From Bacillota bacterium (GTDB lineage Bacteria > Bacillota_I > Bacilli_A > ML615J-28 > CAG-698): DNA of 11,904 nucleotides. Location: positions 1 through 11,904 of the forward strand of contig JAEYQM010000044.1 of the NCBI GenBank assembly GCA_023410025.1, given 5' to 3'. Of this stretch, positions 6,554 through 11,904 are shown piece by piece. The translations under genes and the position numbers were made by a program. Below the pieces are notes generated by a model. It was not told the origin of the DNA. It made no database searches and saw only the letters and a program-made list of their open reading frames with translations. Numbering within the stretch: the first letter of the stretch is position 1; every line of letters starts with the position of its first letter.

Positions 6554-7811
6554 TGATAAAGAACCCTTGATGCTTCTTATCGAAGATGGTAAGAGGAAGG
6601 GCTATATTGCAGTAAAAAAAATTCTTGAAATTATTGATGAAGACAGTGAAGAATTTGATGAATTATCAAAACTTTTAGAAAATGAAAATGTAGATTTAGT
6701 TAAAGATGAAGATTTAGAAGAGTATGAACTTACCCCTTCAATTGTTGATGAAATTGAAGAAGAAGATTTTTTTGATGAAATTGAAGAGATTGTAGTTGAT
6801 GAGGAATTTGATTCTTTCTCGTTAGAAATTGAAAATGATATTCGAAACAAAGATATTGATGATATTGTATCTACAATAGTTTCACCAACACAAGCCGATG
6901 ATCCTATTAAAATGTATCTTAAAGAAATAGGTCAAATTAATTTACTTTCGATCTATGAAGAATTAGATTTATCCAGAAAAGTACAAGATGCTATTTTAGC
7001 TGAAGAAAAATTACTTCTTGTTAAAAAGGGTAAAAGACCTGAATTAACTGAAGAAGAAGAAAATCAAATTTTAGAAAAAATTGATATTGGCCAAAATGCC
7101 AGAAATATTTTAATTGAATCTAACTTACGTCTAGTTGTTTCGATTGCCAAGAGATATTTAGGTCGCGGAATGCAATTCCAAGATTTAATTCAAGAAGGTA
7201 ATATGGGTTTAATGAAAGCCGTAAATAAATTTGACCATACAAAAGGTTTTAAGTTTTCTACATACGCAACTTGGTGGATTAGACAAGCTATTACTAGAGC
7301 AATTGCCGATCAAGCAAGAACTATAAGAATTCCTGTTCATATGGTTGAAACAATTAACAAATTAGTTAGGACACAAAGAAAATTAACTCAAGAATTAAGA
7401 CGTGAACCGACACCAGAAGAATTAGCTTTTGAGTTAAAATTATCTGTTGAGAAGGTTCAACAAATTCAAAAAATTGCTCAAGAACCAATATCACTTGAAA
7501 CTCCAGTAGGTGAAGAAGATGATTCAACACTAGGAGATTTTGTTCATGATATCGAACTTCCAAATCCTTTAGACTTTACAATTAATGAAAAGTATAAGGA
7601 AGAAATTGATCGAGTTTTAAGAACATTAACTCCACGTGAAGAAAAAGTTTTACGTTTACGATTTGGATTAAGTGATGGTAAATCACATACTTTAGAAGAA
7701 GTTGGAAAAGAATTTGGTGTAACTCGTGAAAGAATTCGTCAAATTGAAGCTAAAGCTATTAGAAGACTTCGTCATCCAACTAGACAAAAACGTCTTAGTC
7801 AATTTAAATAA
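6546..7811 (+). CDS. rpoD: Primary RNA polymerase sigma factor (RpoD/SigA)
   Basis: Housekeeping sigma-70 group 1 factor directing RNA polymerase to promoters of the TTGACA/TATAAT type seen throughout this window. From ATG 6546 it is 421 residues. Residues about 1-45 resemble region 1.1. Next is a very acidic linker (about 46-112), then region 1.2 beginning DDPIKMYLKEIG at 118. Region 2 includes NLRLVVSIAKRYLGRG, QFQDLIQEGNMGLMKAV (210-226) and STYATWWIRQAITRAI, with W243/W244 for promoter melting. Region 3 follows, and region 4 includes the helix-turn-helix GVTRERIRQIEAKAIRRLRHP (from 391). A longer frame opens at 6513, but the Shine-Dalgarno GGGGG (6533-6537) would then lie inside the coding region, while it is ideally placed for 6546. 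The start overlaps the end of dnaG by 8 bp. Confidence 0.96.
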   Translation: MINDKEPLMLLIEDGKRKGYIAVKKILEIIDEDSEEFDELSKLLENENVDLVKDEDLEEYELTPSIVDEIEEEDFFDEIEEIVVDEEFDSFSLEIENDIRNKDIDDIVSTIVSPTQADDPIKMYLKEIGQINLLSIYEELDLSRKVQDAILAEEKLLLVKKGKRPELTEEEENQILEKIDIGQNARNILIESNLRLVVSIAKRYLGRGMQFQDLIQEGNMGLMKAVNKFDHTKGFKFSTYATWWIRQAITRAIADQARTIRIPVHMVETINKLVRTQRKLTQELRREPTPEELAFELKLSVEKVQQIQKIAQEPISLETPVGEEDDSTLGDFVHDIELPNPLDFTINEKYKEEIDRVLRTLTPREEKVLRLRFGLSDGKSHTLEEVGKEFGVTRERIRQIEAKAIRRLRHPTRQKRLSQFK

Positions 7812-7837
7812 AAGCTTAAAAAAGCTTTTATTTTTTT
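7809..7837 (+). terminator. Strong terminator ending the glyS-dnaG-rpoD operon
   Basis: A 9-bp perfect stem, TAAAAGCTT (7809-7817) with AAGCTTTTA (7822-7830), encloses an AAAA loop and is followed by seven Ts (7831-7837). The first three bases of the stem are the rpoD stop codon. Confidence 0.92.
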
Positions 7838-7863
7838 GCTCTTATTTAGAGATAATAATTTAA

Positions 7864-7892
7864 TTGTAAATAAGGGTAGTATATAGTATAAT
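7864..7892 (+). promoter_or_regulatory. Sigma-A promoter for the rRNA methyltransferase gene
   Basis: -35 TTGTAA (7864-7869), a 17-bp spacer and a consensus -10 TATAAT (7887-7892). The predicted start near 7899 gives a leader of about 60 nt that is A/T-rich with no clear structure. An 8-bp inverted repeat (7841-7848/7867-7874) has one arm over the -35 end and the spacer. Confidence 0.72.
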
Positions 7893-7959
7893 AATTAATG
7901 AAAAAAATTAAATATATAATACAAATTTATAGTATTTAACTTAAAAAAGTGGTGAGAAA

Positions 7960-9135
7960 ATGTATACAGTAATATTAAAAAAGGGTGAAGAAAAAAGAAT
8001 TTTATCTGGTCATCCATGGATTTATGCAAATGAAGTTTCAAAAATAGAAGGTAAAGATGTACAAGGAAGTGTTGCGAAAGTAGTAAACTTTGATGGCAAA
8101 TTTATCTGCTATGGTTTTATTAATCATGCTTCAAAGTTAATTGTAAGAGTATTAACAAGAAATGAAGCAACAATCAATGACGAATTTTTCTATAAACGTA
8201 TTAAGGCAGCCAATGATTATCGTATTAACTTAGGATATAGTAATAATTATCGTGTTTGTTTTGGTGAGTCAGACCTACTCCCTGGATTAATTGTCGATAA
8301 ATATGGAGAATATTTATCAATTCAAGTATTATCTTTAGGTATGGAAGTTAGAAAAGATATGTTAATTAGCATTTTAGTTGATATCTTTAAACCTAAGGGA
8401 ATATATGAAAGAAGTGATGTATCTGTTAGAGTTAAAGAAGGTCTAAAAGAAGTTAAACAATTACTATATGGAGATGTTCCTGATAAAGTTATTATTGAAG
8501 AAAATGGCATTAAAATGGAAATTGATATTATCAATGGTCAAAAAACAGGTTATTTCTTAGATCAAAAAGAAAATCGCGATAATTTAAAACATTACGTAAA
8601 GGATAAAACCGTTCTTGATTGCTTCTCTAATGTTGGTGGATTTTCAATGTGTGCAAGTAAATATGGAGCTAAAAGTGTAACTGCTGTTGATATTAGTGAA
8701 CTTGCCGTAAATAATATAAAAAGAAATGCTGAAATAAATGGATTTAAAAATATTACAACAGTTAAAGCTGATGTTTTTGAAGAGTTAAGAAAATATAAAT
8801 CTGAAAATAAAAAATTTGACGTTATTATTCTTGATCCTCCAGCATTTATTAAAACTAAGGATAGTGTGAAAAATGGATATCATGGATATCGTGATATCAA
8901 TACAATTGCTTTAAAATTATTAAATAAGGGTGGCTATTTAGTTACATGTTCATGTTCTCAACCACTTACATTAAATATGTTCTTAGAAATGATAGAGGAA
9001 AGTGTTAGAGATAGTAAAGTCTATGCAAGACTTGTTGAAGTTCGAGCACAAGGAAAAGATCATGCTATATTAATTGGAACTGATGAATCATCATATTTAA
9101 AAGTAGCGGTTGTTCAAGTTTTAGATGTTGAATAA
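7960..9135 (+). CDS. RlmI-like class I SAM-dependent rRNA (cytosine-C5) methyltransferase
   Basis: Probably methylates a cytosine of 23S rRNA; the Escherichia coli homologue RlmI makes m5C1962, but the exact target here is inference. The 391-residue length matches the family. Residues 1 to about 75 form an N-terminal PUA RNA-binding domain (ILKKGEEKRILSGHPWIYANEV). A central EEHEE-type domain covers about 76-190, and the Rossmann methyltransferase core is C-terminal. SAM-binding motif I is VLDCFSNVGGFS (218-229), the acidic ribose contact is AVDIS just after, motif IV is DPPAF (292-296), and TCSCS (329-333) carries the catalytic cysteine. The start ATG follows a GGTGA (7951-7955). The gene has its own promoter and a terminator hairpin, so it is monocistronic. 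It sits between rpoD and trmK, where Bacillus carries cccA. Confidence 0.9.
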   Translation: MYTVILKKGEEKRILSGHPWIYANEVSKIEGKDVQGSVAKVVNFDGKFICYGFINHASKLIVRVLTRNEATINDEFFYKRIKAANDYRINLGYSNNYRVCFGESDLLPGLIVDKYGEYLSIQVLSLGMEVRKDMLISILVDIFKPKGIYERSDVSVRVKEGLKEVKQLLYGDVPDKVIIEENGIKMEIDIINGQKTGYFLDQKENRDNLKHYVKDKTVLDCFSNVGGFSMCASKYGAKSVTAVDISELAVNNIKRNAEINGFKNITTVKADVFEELRKYKSENKKFDVIILDPPAFIKTKDSVKNGYHGYRDINTIALKLLNKGGYLVTCSCSQPLTLNMFLEMIEESVRDSKVYARLVEVRAQGKDHAILIGTDESSYLKVAVVQVLDVE

Positions 9136-9180
9136 TAAATATAAAAAATGAGTTTTTTAACTCATTTTTTATTTATTATT
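9131..9180 (+). terminator. Long terminator hairpin after the rRNA methyltransferase
   Basis: The inner stem is AAAAAATGAG (9143-9152) with CTCATTTTTT (9161-9170) around an 8-nt loop. Beyond a 2-nt bulge (9141-9142) there is a second perfect 10-bp A/T stem (9131-9140/9171-9180). The hairpin spans the gene's stop codon. The 3' arm, T-rich from 9165, serves as the release tract. The A/T symmetry would allow it to work in both directions. Confidence 0.8.
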
Positions 9181-9199
9181 ATAAGAAAATACATTTATA

Positions 9200-9227
9200 T
9201 TGAAATATATAAGTTTTATGATAAAAT
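9200..9227 (+). promoter_or_regulatory. Probable extended -10 promoter for trmK-nif3
   Basis: -35 TTGAAA (9200-9205), a 16-bp spacer and -10 TAAAAT (9222-9227), preceded by TG at 9219-9220. The 13-base core at 9216-9228 is identical to that of the purine permease promoter at 1016-1028. The start would be near 9234, giving a leader of only about 10 nt that begins at the Shine-Dalgarno. An alternative is TATGAT at 9217-9222 with TTTATA at 9194-9199. Confidence 0.5.
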
Positions 9228-9243
9228 ACAAATAGGTGAATTT

Positions 9244-9876
9244 ATGAAAAATAGAATTAAAGAATTAGCAAAATTAGTAGCTCCATATCAATACCTAGCT
9301 GATATAGGATGCGATCATGGATATTTAATCAAAGAAGCTTTTAATAATGGGATAGTTTACGCCCAAGCAATTGACAATAAATTAGGACCACTTACTCAAG
9401 CAAAATCAAATCTTATATCATATAAAGATAAAGTTTGTTTTAATTTATCAAGTGGCTTAAAAGATTTAAAAGATAATATTGAAGTAGTAGTTATTGCTGG
9501 AATGGGCGGTAATTTAATAATTGATATAATAAACGAAGATTTAAGCAAACTTAATAATGTAAAAAGGCTAATCATTCAAGCAAATAAGAATATTCCTGAA
9601 GTTAGGGAGTTTATAACTAAAAATTGTGGATATTACATCTCCTCAGAGAAGATTATCTTTGAAGATGCGATATATTATGAATTAATCGTTTTTGAGAAAG
9701 GCTACAGAGAGTATAGTAATGAAGATTATTTCTTTGGGCCCCTCTTATTAAGTCAAAAAAGTGATATATTTATTCAAAAATGGAAAAATCAAATTCAAAA
9801 ATACAAAAGTTTAAATAGTATTCAAATTGAAGATAAAATTAATTATATAGAAGGGGTGTTGGGTAAATTATGTTAG
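9244..9876 (+). CDS. trmK: tRNA (adenine(22)-N1)-methyltransferase (TrmK)
   Basis: SAM-dependent enzyme forming m1A22 in the D-arm of tRNAs, known from Bacillus subtilis TrmK (YqfN). The 210-residue length is close to the usual size. Motif I is LADIGCDHGYL (18-28), the family signature. AGMGG at 85-89 and LIIQAN at 109-114 are the other core blocks; I recall QPN at the last site in many homologues, so A113 may be a small variation. The C-terminal part (about 165-210) is helical and charged, as in the family's coiled-coil tail. The frame is open from 9148, but that start lies inside the terminator hairpin. ATG 9244, with AGGTGAA at 9234-9240, fits the family N-terminus. It overlaps the nif3-like gene by 7 bp, the standard trmK-nif3 pairing of Firmicutes. 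Confidence 0.92.
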   Translation: MKNRIKELAKLVAPYQYLADIGCDHGYLIKEAFNNGIVYAQAIDNKLGPLTQAKSNLISYKDKVCFNLSSGLKDLKDNIEVVVIAGMGGNLIIDIINEDLSKLNNVKRLIIQANKNIPEVREFITKNCGYYISSEKIIFEDAIYYELIVFEKGYREYSNEDYFFGPLLLSQKSDIFIQKWKNQIQKYKSLNSIQIEDKINYIEGVLGKLC

Positions 9877-10649
9877 TTAAAGAAATTGTTGAATATTTAG
9901 ATAATAGATTTCCTGAAAACACAGCTGAAGCTTTTGATCAAGGGAAGATTGGTTTAATAATTGGTAGTAAAAATCTTGAGCTTAAGAATATTCTATTAAG
10001 TTTAGATCTAACTTTAGAAGTAGCAAAAGAAGCAGTAAAAAAGAATTGTAATCTTATTATAGTTCATCACCCATACTTCTTCACGGGAATTACAAAAGTT
10101 TTATTTGATACGAATGTTGGAAGAACTTTAAGAATTTTGTTTGAAAATAATATTTCTGTTTATGCAATGCATACTAATTTAGATATAGCAATAGGTGGAG
10201 TTAATGATGCCCTTGCAAGTGCTTTGGGATTAACAAATTATCAAGTTAGTGATGAATTAAATGGGTATGTTCGAGTTGGAAATATTAATGAAATGACTTT
10301 AAATGATCTAGCAATCCATGTAAAGAAAAGTTTAAATCTTGGTGGTGTAAGAGTTGCTGGAGATTTAAATAAAAAAATTAGTAGCGTAGCTATAATTGGT
10401 GGAAGTGGTGGACAAATCGATGAAATTCACAATGCCATGAATAAAAATGCTCAAGTTTTAATTACTGGTGAAGTTAAATTGCATATAGCTCAATATGCAG
10501 TTGAACATAATTTTTCTTTAATAGAAATCAATCACGGTGCTGAGAAGTGGGTGTTCAATCTTATTAAGGATGAACTAGAAAATCGATTTAACGTGAAAAA
10601 AACGGTGTTTATTAGCGAAATAAACACCGATCCATTACAATATAGATAA
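9870..10649 (+). CDS. Nif3-like dinuclear metal-centre protein (YqfO/YbgI family), short form
   Basis: Member of the DUF34/NIF3 family, often annotated as GTP cyclohydrolase 1 type 2; the physiological role is unsettled and I do not assert one. The 259-residue length matches the compact E. coli YbgI form. It lacks the inserted PII-like domain that makes Bacillus YqfO about 370 residues. Predicted metal ligands are H66 and H67 in VHHPYFF, H101 and D105 in MHTNLD, and H222 with E225 in NHGAEKW. The start ATG 9870 overlaps the trmK stop (ATGTTAG). AAGGGG (9851-9856) and GGG (9861-9863) lie upstream, so translational coupling is likely. It ends just ahead of a bidirectional terminator. Confidence 0.92.
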   Translation: MLVKEIVEYLDNRFPENTAEAFDQGKIGLIIGSKNLELKNILLSLDLTLEVAKEAVKKNCNLIIVHHPYFFTGITKVLFDTNVGRTLRILFENNISVYAMHTNLDIAIGGVNDALASALGLTNYQVSDELNGYVRVGNINEMTLNDLAIHVKKSLNLGGVRVAGDLNKKISSVAIIGGSGGQIDEIHNAMNKNAQVLITGEVKLHIAQYAVEHNFSLIEINHGAEKWVFNLIKDELENRFNVKKTVFISEINTDPLQYR

Positions 10650-10676
10650 AATAGTGGCCTTAGGGCCACTATTTTT
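10648..10676. terminator. Bidirectional terminator between nif3-like gene and ferredoxin
   Basis: A 12-bp stem joins 10648-10659 to 10664-10675, with a GC-rich top (GTGGCC/GGCCAC) and a 4-nt TTAG loop. T-rich sequence follows on the plus strand and a run of Ts follows on the minus strand. The stop codons of the two convergent genes lie at its two ends: TAA at 10647-10649, and the minus-strand TAA at 10677-10675. Confidence 0.93.
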
Positions 10677-10842
10677 ATCTTTCAGAAATTGCTTCTACAG
10701 GACATGCTTCTTGACATGCACCGCAATCGATACATACGTTTTCGTCGATTACGTAGATATCGCCCTCAGAGATGCAATCAACAGGGCATTCCCCAGCACA
10801 AGTGCCGCATGCGATACAAGAATCTGTAATAAATCTTGGCAT
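10675..10842 (-). CDS. Bacterial-type 2[4Fe-4S] ferredoxin
   Basis: A 55-residue cytoplasmic low-potential electron carrier of the clostridial type. Two classic cluster motifs are present. The first is C9-x2-C12-x2-C15-x3-C19-P (CIACGTCAGECP). The second is C37-x2-C40-x2-C43-x3-C47-P (CIDCGACQEACP). The two halves are internally repeated, with CPVDCISEG matching CPVEAISER, as in other duplicated ferredoxins. The start ATG (10842 on the minus strand) has a strong GAGGAGG Shine-Dalgarno (10851-10857). The gene is about 43 % G+C by count, well above its neighbours. It prefers ATC for isoleucine (5 of 7) and GGC, TGC and GAC codons, as in highly expressed genes. It suggests anaerobic or fermentative redox chemistry, but the partner enzymes are not in the window. 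Confidence 0.96.
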   Translation of the reverse strand: MPRFITDSCIACGTCAGECPVDCISEGDIYVIDENVCIDCGACQEACPVEAISER

Positions 10843-10876
10843 AATAATTTCCTCCTCTTTTTTAATCTCTCAATTA

Positions 10877-10905
10877 ATTATATCACTATATTTAAAAAAG
10901 GTAAA
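10877..10905 (-). promoter_or_regulatory. Sigma-A promoter for the ferredoxin gene
   Basis: Read on the minus strand: -35 TTTACC (10905-10900), a 17-bp spacer and consensus -10 TATAAT (10882-10877). The predicted start is near 10870, giving a leader of just under 30 nt before the ATG. Its -35 is only 8 bp from the -35 of the divergent yneF promoter. Confidence 0.7.
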
Positions 10906-10913
10906 GAAAAAGA

Positions 10914-10942
10914 TTGAAATATAAACGTATTCATAGTATAAT
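10914..10942 (+). promoter_or_regulatory. Sigma-A promoter for yneF
   Basis: -35 TTGAAA (10914-10919), a 17-bp spacer and consensus -10 TATAAT (10937-10942), with a predicted start near 10949 immediately before the Shine-Dalgarno. This is the closest match to the sigma-A consensus in the window. Confidence 0.8.
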
Positions 10943-10948
10943 ATAAAA

Positions 10949-10967
10949 AAGGAGTGTGTTTATTATG
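10949..10967 (+). promoter_or_regulatory. yneF ribosome binding site deciding the start
   Basis: AAGGAG (10949-10954) is 10 nt from ATG 10965. The in-frame GTG at 10956 is only 1 nt from it and is therefore rejected as the start. Confidence 0.75.
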
Positions 10968-11183
10968 GTTAGTACAGTATGGCTTATAGTTGGAATTGTT
11001 GGTGGTATTGTTGTAGGAGGAGTTGTAGGATTCTTCGTAGCAAGACACTACTTTACAAAATACTTAGAAAAAAACCCACCTATTAATGAAAAGATGATTA
11101 GAGTAATGATGCAACAAATGGGAAGAACGCCTTCAGAAAAACAAGTTCGTCAAATAATGGCATCAATGAATCAACAAAAGTAA
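10965..11183 (+). CDS. yneF: UPF0154 (YneF-type) small membrane protein
   Basis: A 72-residue protein with one N-terminal transmembrane helix (about residues 4-26, a glycine/valine-rich IVGGIVVGGVVGFF). A basic juxtamembrane stretch (ARHYFTKYLEK) follows, then a helical cytoplasmic tail. The hallmark block KNPPINEKMIRVMMQQMGRTPSEKQVRQIM is conserved in UPF0154 across Bacilli and mollicutes. The biochemical role is not established. The likely topology is N-out or membrane-anchored with the tail in the cytoplasm. It is driven by its own promoter back to back with the ferredoxin promoter and followed by a terminator-like hairpin before the phosphodiesterase gene. Confidence 0.92.
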   Translation: MVSTVWLIVGIVGGIVVGGVVGFFVARHYFTKYLEKNPPINEKMIRVMMQQMGRTPSEKQVRQIMASMNQQK

Positions 11184-11189
11184 TAAGAT

Positions 11190-11216
11190 GTCAAATGGAA
11201 ACATTTGACTTTTTTT
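11190..11216 (+). terminator. Terminator or attenuator hairpin after yneF
   Basis: An 8-bp stem, GTCAAATG (11190-11197) with CATTTGAC (11202-11209), is capped by a GAAA tetraloop and followed by seven Ts (11210-11216). The next gene's Shine-Dalgarno begins at 11217, leaving no room for a separate promoter, so partial read-through is likely. Confidence 0.88.
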
Positions 11217-11226
11217 AAGGAGATAT

Positions 11227-11904
11227 ATGAATAAAATCATGTTAATTGCTCATCGTGGAGTTACAGAAACTGGTTCCCACGAAAATACATTGGATGCTTA
11301 TAAAAAAGCTATTGCATTAAATTTGGATGGCATTGAAATTGATATTCATAAAACAAAGGATAATTTATATGTTTGTCATCATGATCATGATATAGATGGA
11401 AAATTAATTAAAGACTATAATTATAATCAAATTCTTGAATTTAGTAATAAATACAATTATAAAGTACCTTTGTTAAAAGAAGTTTTAGAACTTTGTAAAG
11501 GTAAAATATTTTTAGATATTGAATTAAAAGAAGAGAGTTATGAAAAAGAAATCTGTGATTTTGTATTAAGTTTTTTAAATTATAATGAATTTTGTTTTCG
11601 ATCTTTTTCTGATAAAACAGTAAGAACAATTAAAAAATATAACAAAAGTATTAAATGTGGTTTATTACTAGGAGTGAAAAAAGGCAAATATTTCCTAATA
11701 ACACGCTTATCAGAACTGTTCCCATTAGTTAGAATCCTATATACAAAATGTGATTTTGTATCCCCTCATTATAATTTAGTGCTTCTTGGTTATATTCAAA
11801 GAATGCATTTAATAAGAAAACCAGTAATAGTATGGACTGTAAACACAGAAACAATAATGAAAAAACTAATTAAAAATAATGTTGATGGAATTATAACTGA
11901 TAAA
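11227..11904 (+). CDS. Glycerophosphodiester phosphodiesterase, 3' end outside the window
   Basis: Hydrolyses glycerophosphodiesters from phospholipid turnover to glycerol-3-phosphate and an alcohol. The frame stays open for 226 codons from ATG 11227 to the window edge, so the C-terminus is missing. Because the last residues, DGIITDK, resemble the family's closing GIITDxP motif, probably only a short tail is lost. Catalytic landmarks are the HRG at 9-11, E19-N20, the metal-binding EID at 37-39 and the second histidine H52 in HHD (51-53). LDIELK, VWTVN near the end and a TIM-barrel-like alternation fit the GDPD family. No signal peptide or membrane domain is present, so it is probably cytoplasmic. 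AAGGAG (11217-11222) is 4 nt from the ATG; M5 is the only nearby alternative and is too far downstream. It lies directly behind the yneF hairpin. Confidence 0.92.
   Translation, partial: MNKIMLIAHRGVTETGSHENTLDAYKKAIALNLDGIEIDIHKTKDNLYVCHHDHDIDGKLIKDYNYNQILEFSNKYNYKVPLLKEVLELCKGKIFLDIELKEESYEKEICDFVLSFLNYNEFCFRSFSDKTVRTIKKYNKSIKCGLLLGVKKGKYFLITRLSELFPLVRILYTKCDFVSPHYNLVLLGYIQRMHLIRKPVIVWTVNTETIMKKLIKNNVDGIITDK

Noticed and set aside
6602..6850. Minus-strand serine-rich frame opposite the sigma factor
   Set aside because: It is the complement of the acidic GAA/GAT codons of the rpoD linker and has no start signals.
9148..9243. 32-residue N-terminal extension of TrmK
   Set aside because: The start lies in the terminator hairpin of the previous gene, has no Shine-Dalgarno, and precedes the likely promoter at 9200-9227.
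10654..10917. 87-codon plus-strand open frame across the ferredoxin region
   Set aside because: It is antisense to a clear 2[4Fe-4S] ferredoxin, starts inside a terminator stem and has a cysteine-rich nonsense-like translation with no Shine-Dalgarno.

Overview
This is a low-GC (roughly 25-30 % by eye) chromosomal stretch of a Firmicutes-type bacterium. Conserved tryptophans in GlyRS and the sigma factor are all TGG, and the murB frame closes naturally at TGA. The standard bacterial code therefore applies rather than the Mycoplasma code. A peptidoglycan gene (murB), a single-chain GlyRS, a dnaG-sigA pair, trmK-nif3 and a UPF0154/YneF protein together suggest an AT-rich lineage in or near Bacilli (Erysipelotrichia-, Turicibacter- or Haloplasma-like). 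That placement is inference.

Layout. Bases 1-41 are a short leader with no callable gene, and murB follows (42-962). Next comes an extended -10 promoter, a guanine-class purine riboswitch with its own terminator (1065-1217) and an NCS2/AzgA-type purine permease, ended by a hairpin. A small unrecognised membrane protein (2816-3250) follows. A strong promoter at 3332-3360 starts a compact glyS-dnaG-rpoD operon, the macromolecular-synthesis cluster, with a 10-bp gap and then an 8-bp overlap, ended by a strong terminator. An RlmI-like 23S rRNA methyltransferase has its own promoter and a long hairpin behind it. trmK and a short-form nif3 overlap by 7 bp. A bidirectional terminator separates them from a 55-residue 2[4Fe-4S] ferredoxin on the minus strand. 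The ferredoxin and yneF are driven by back-to-back divergent promoters. A glycerophosphodiester phosphodiesterase runs off the right edge.

How the genes fit together. Most are housekeeping: cell wall, purine uptake, Gly-tRNA charging, replication priming, primary sigma factor, rRNA and tRNA methylation. The dnaG-sigA-(...)-trmK-nif3 order resembles the Bacillus order (dnaG-sigA-cccA-yqfN-yqfO), with an rRNA methyltransferase in the cccA position and a single-chain GlyRS in place of glyQ-glyS.

I see no CRISPR array, insertion sequence, tRNA, rRNA, prophage or defence system. The most distinctive item is the switching architecture of the purine riboswitch. The 5' strand of P1 can pair either with the P1 3' strand or, more extensively, with a second copy of that strand fused to the foot of the terminator.
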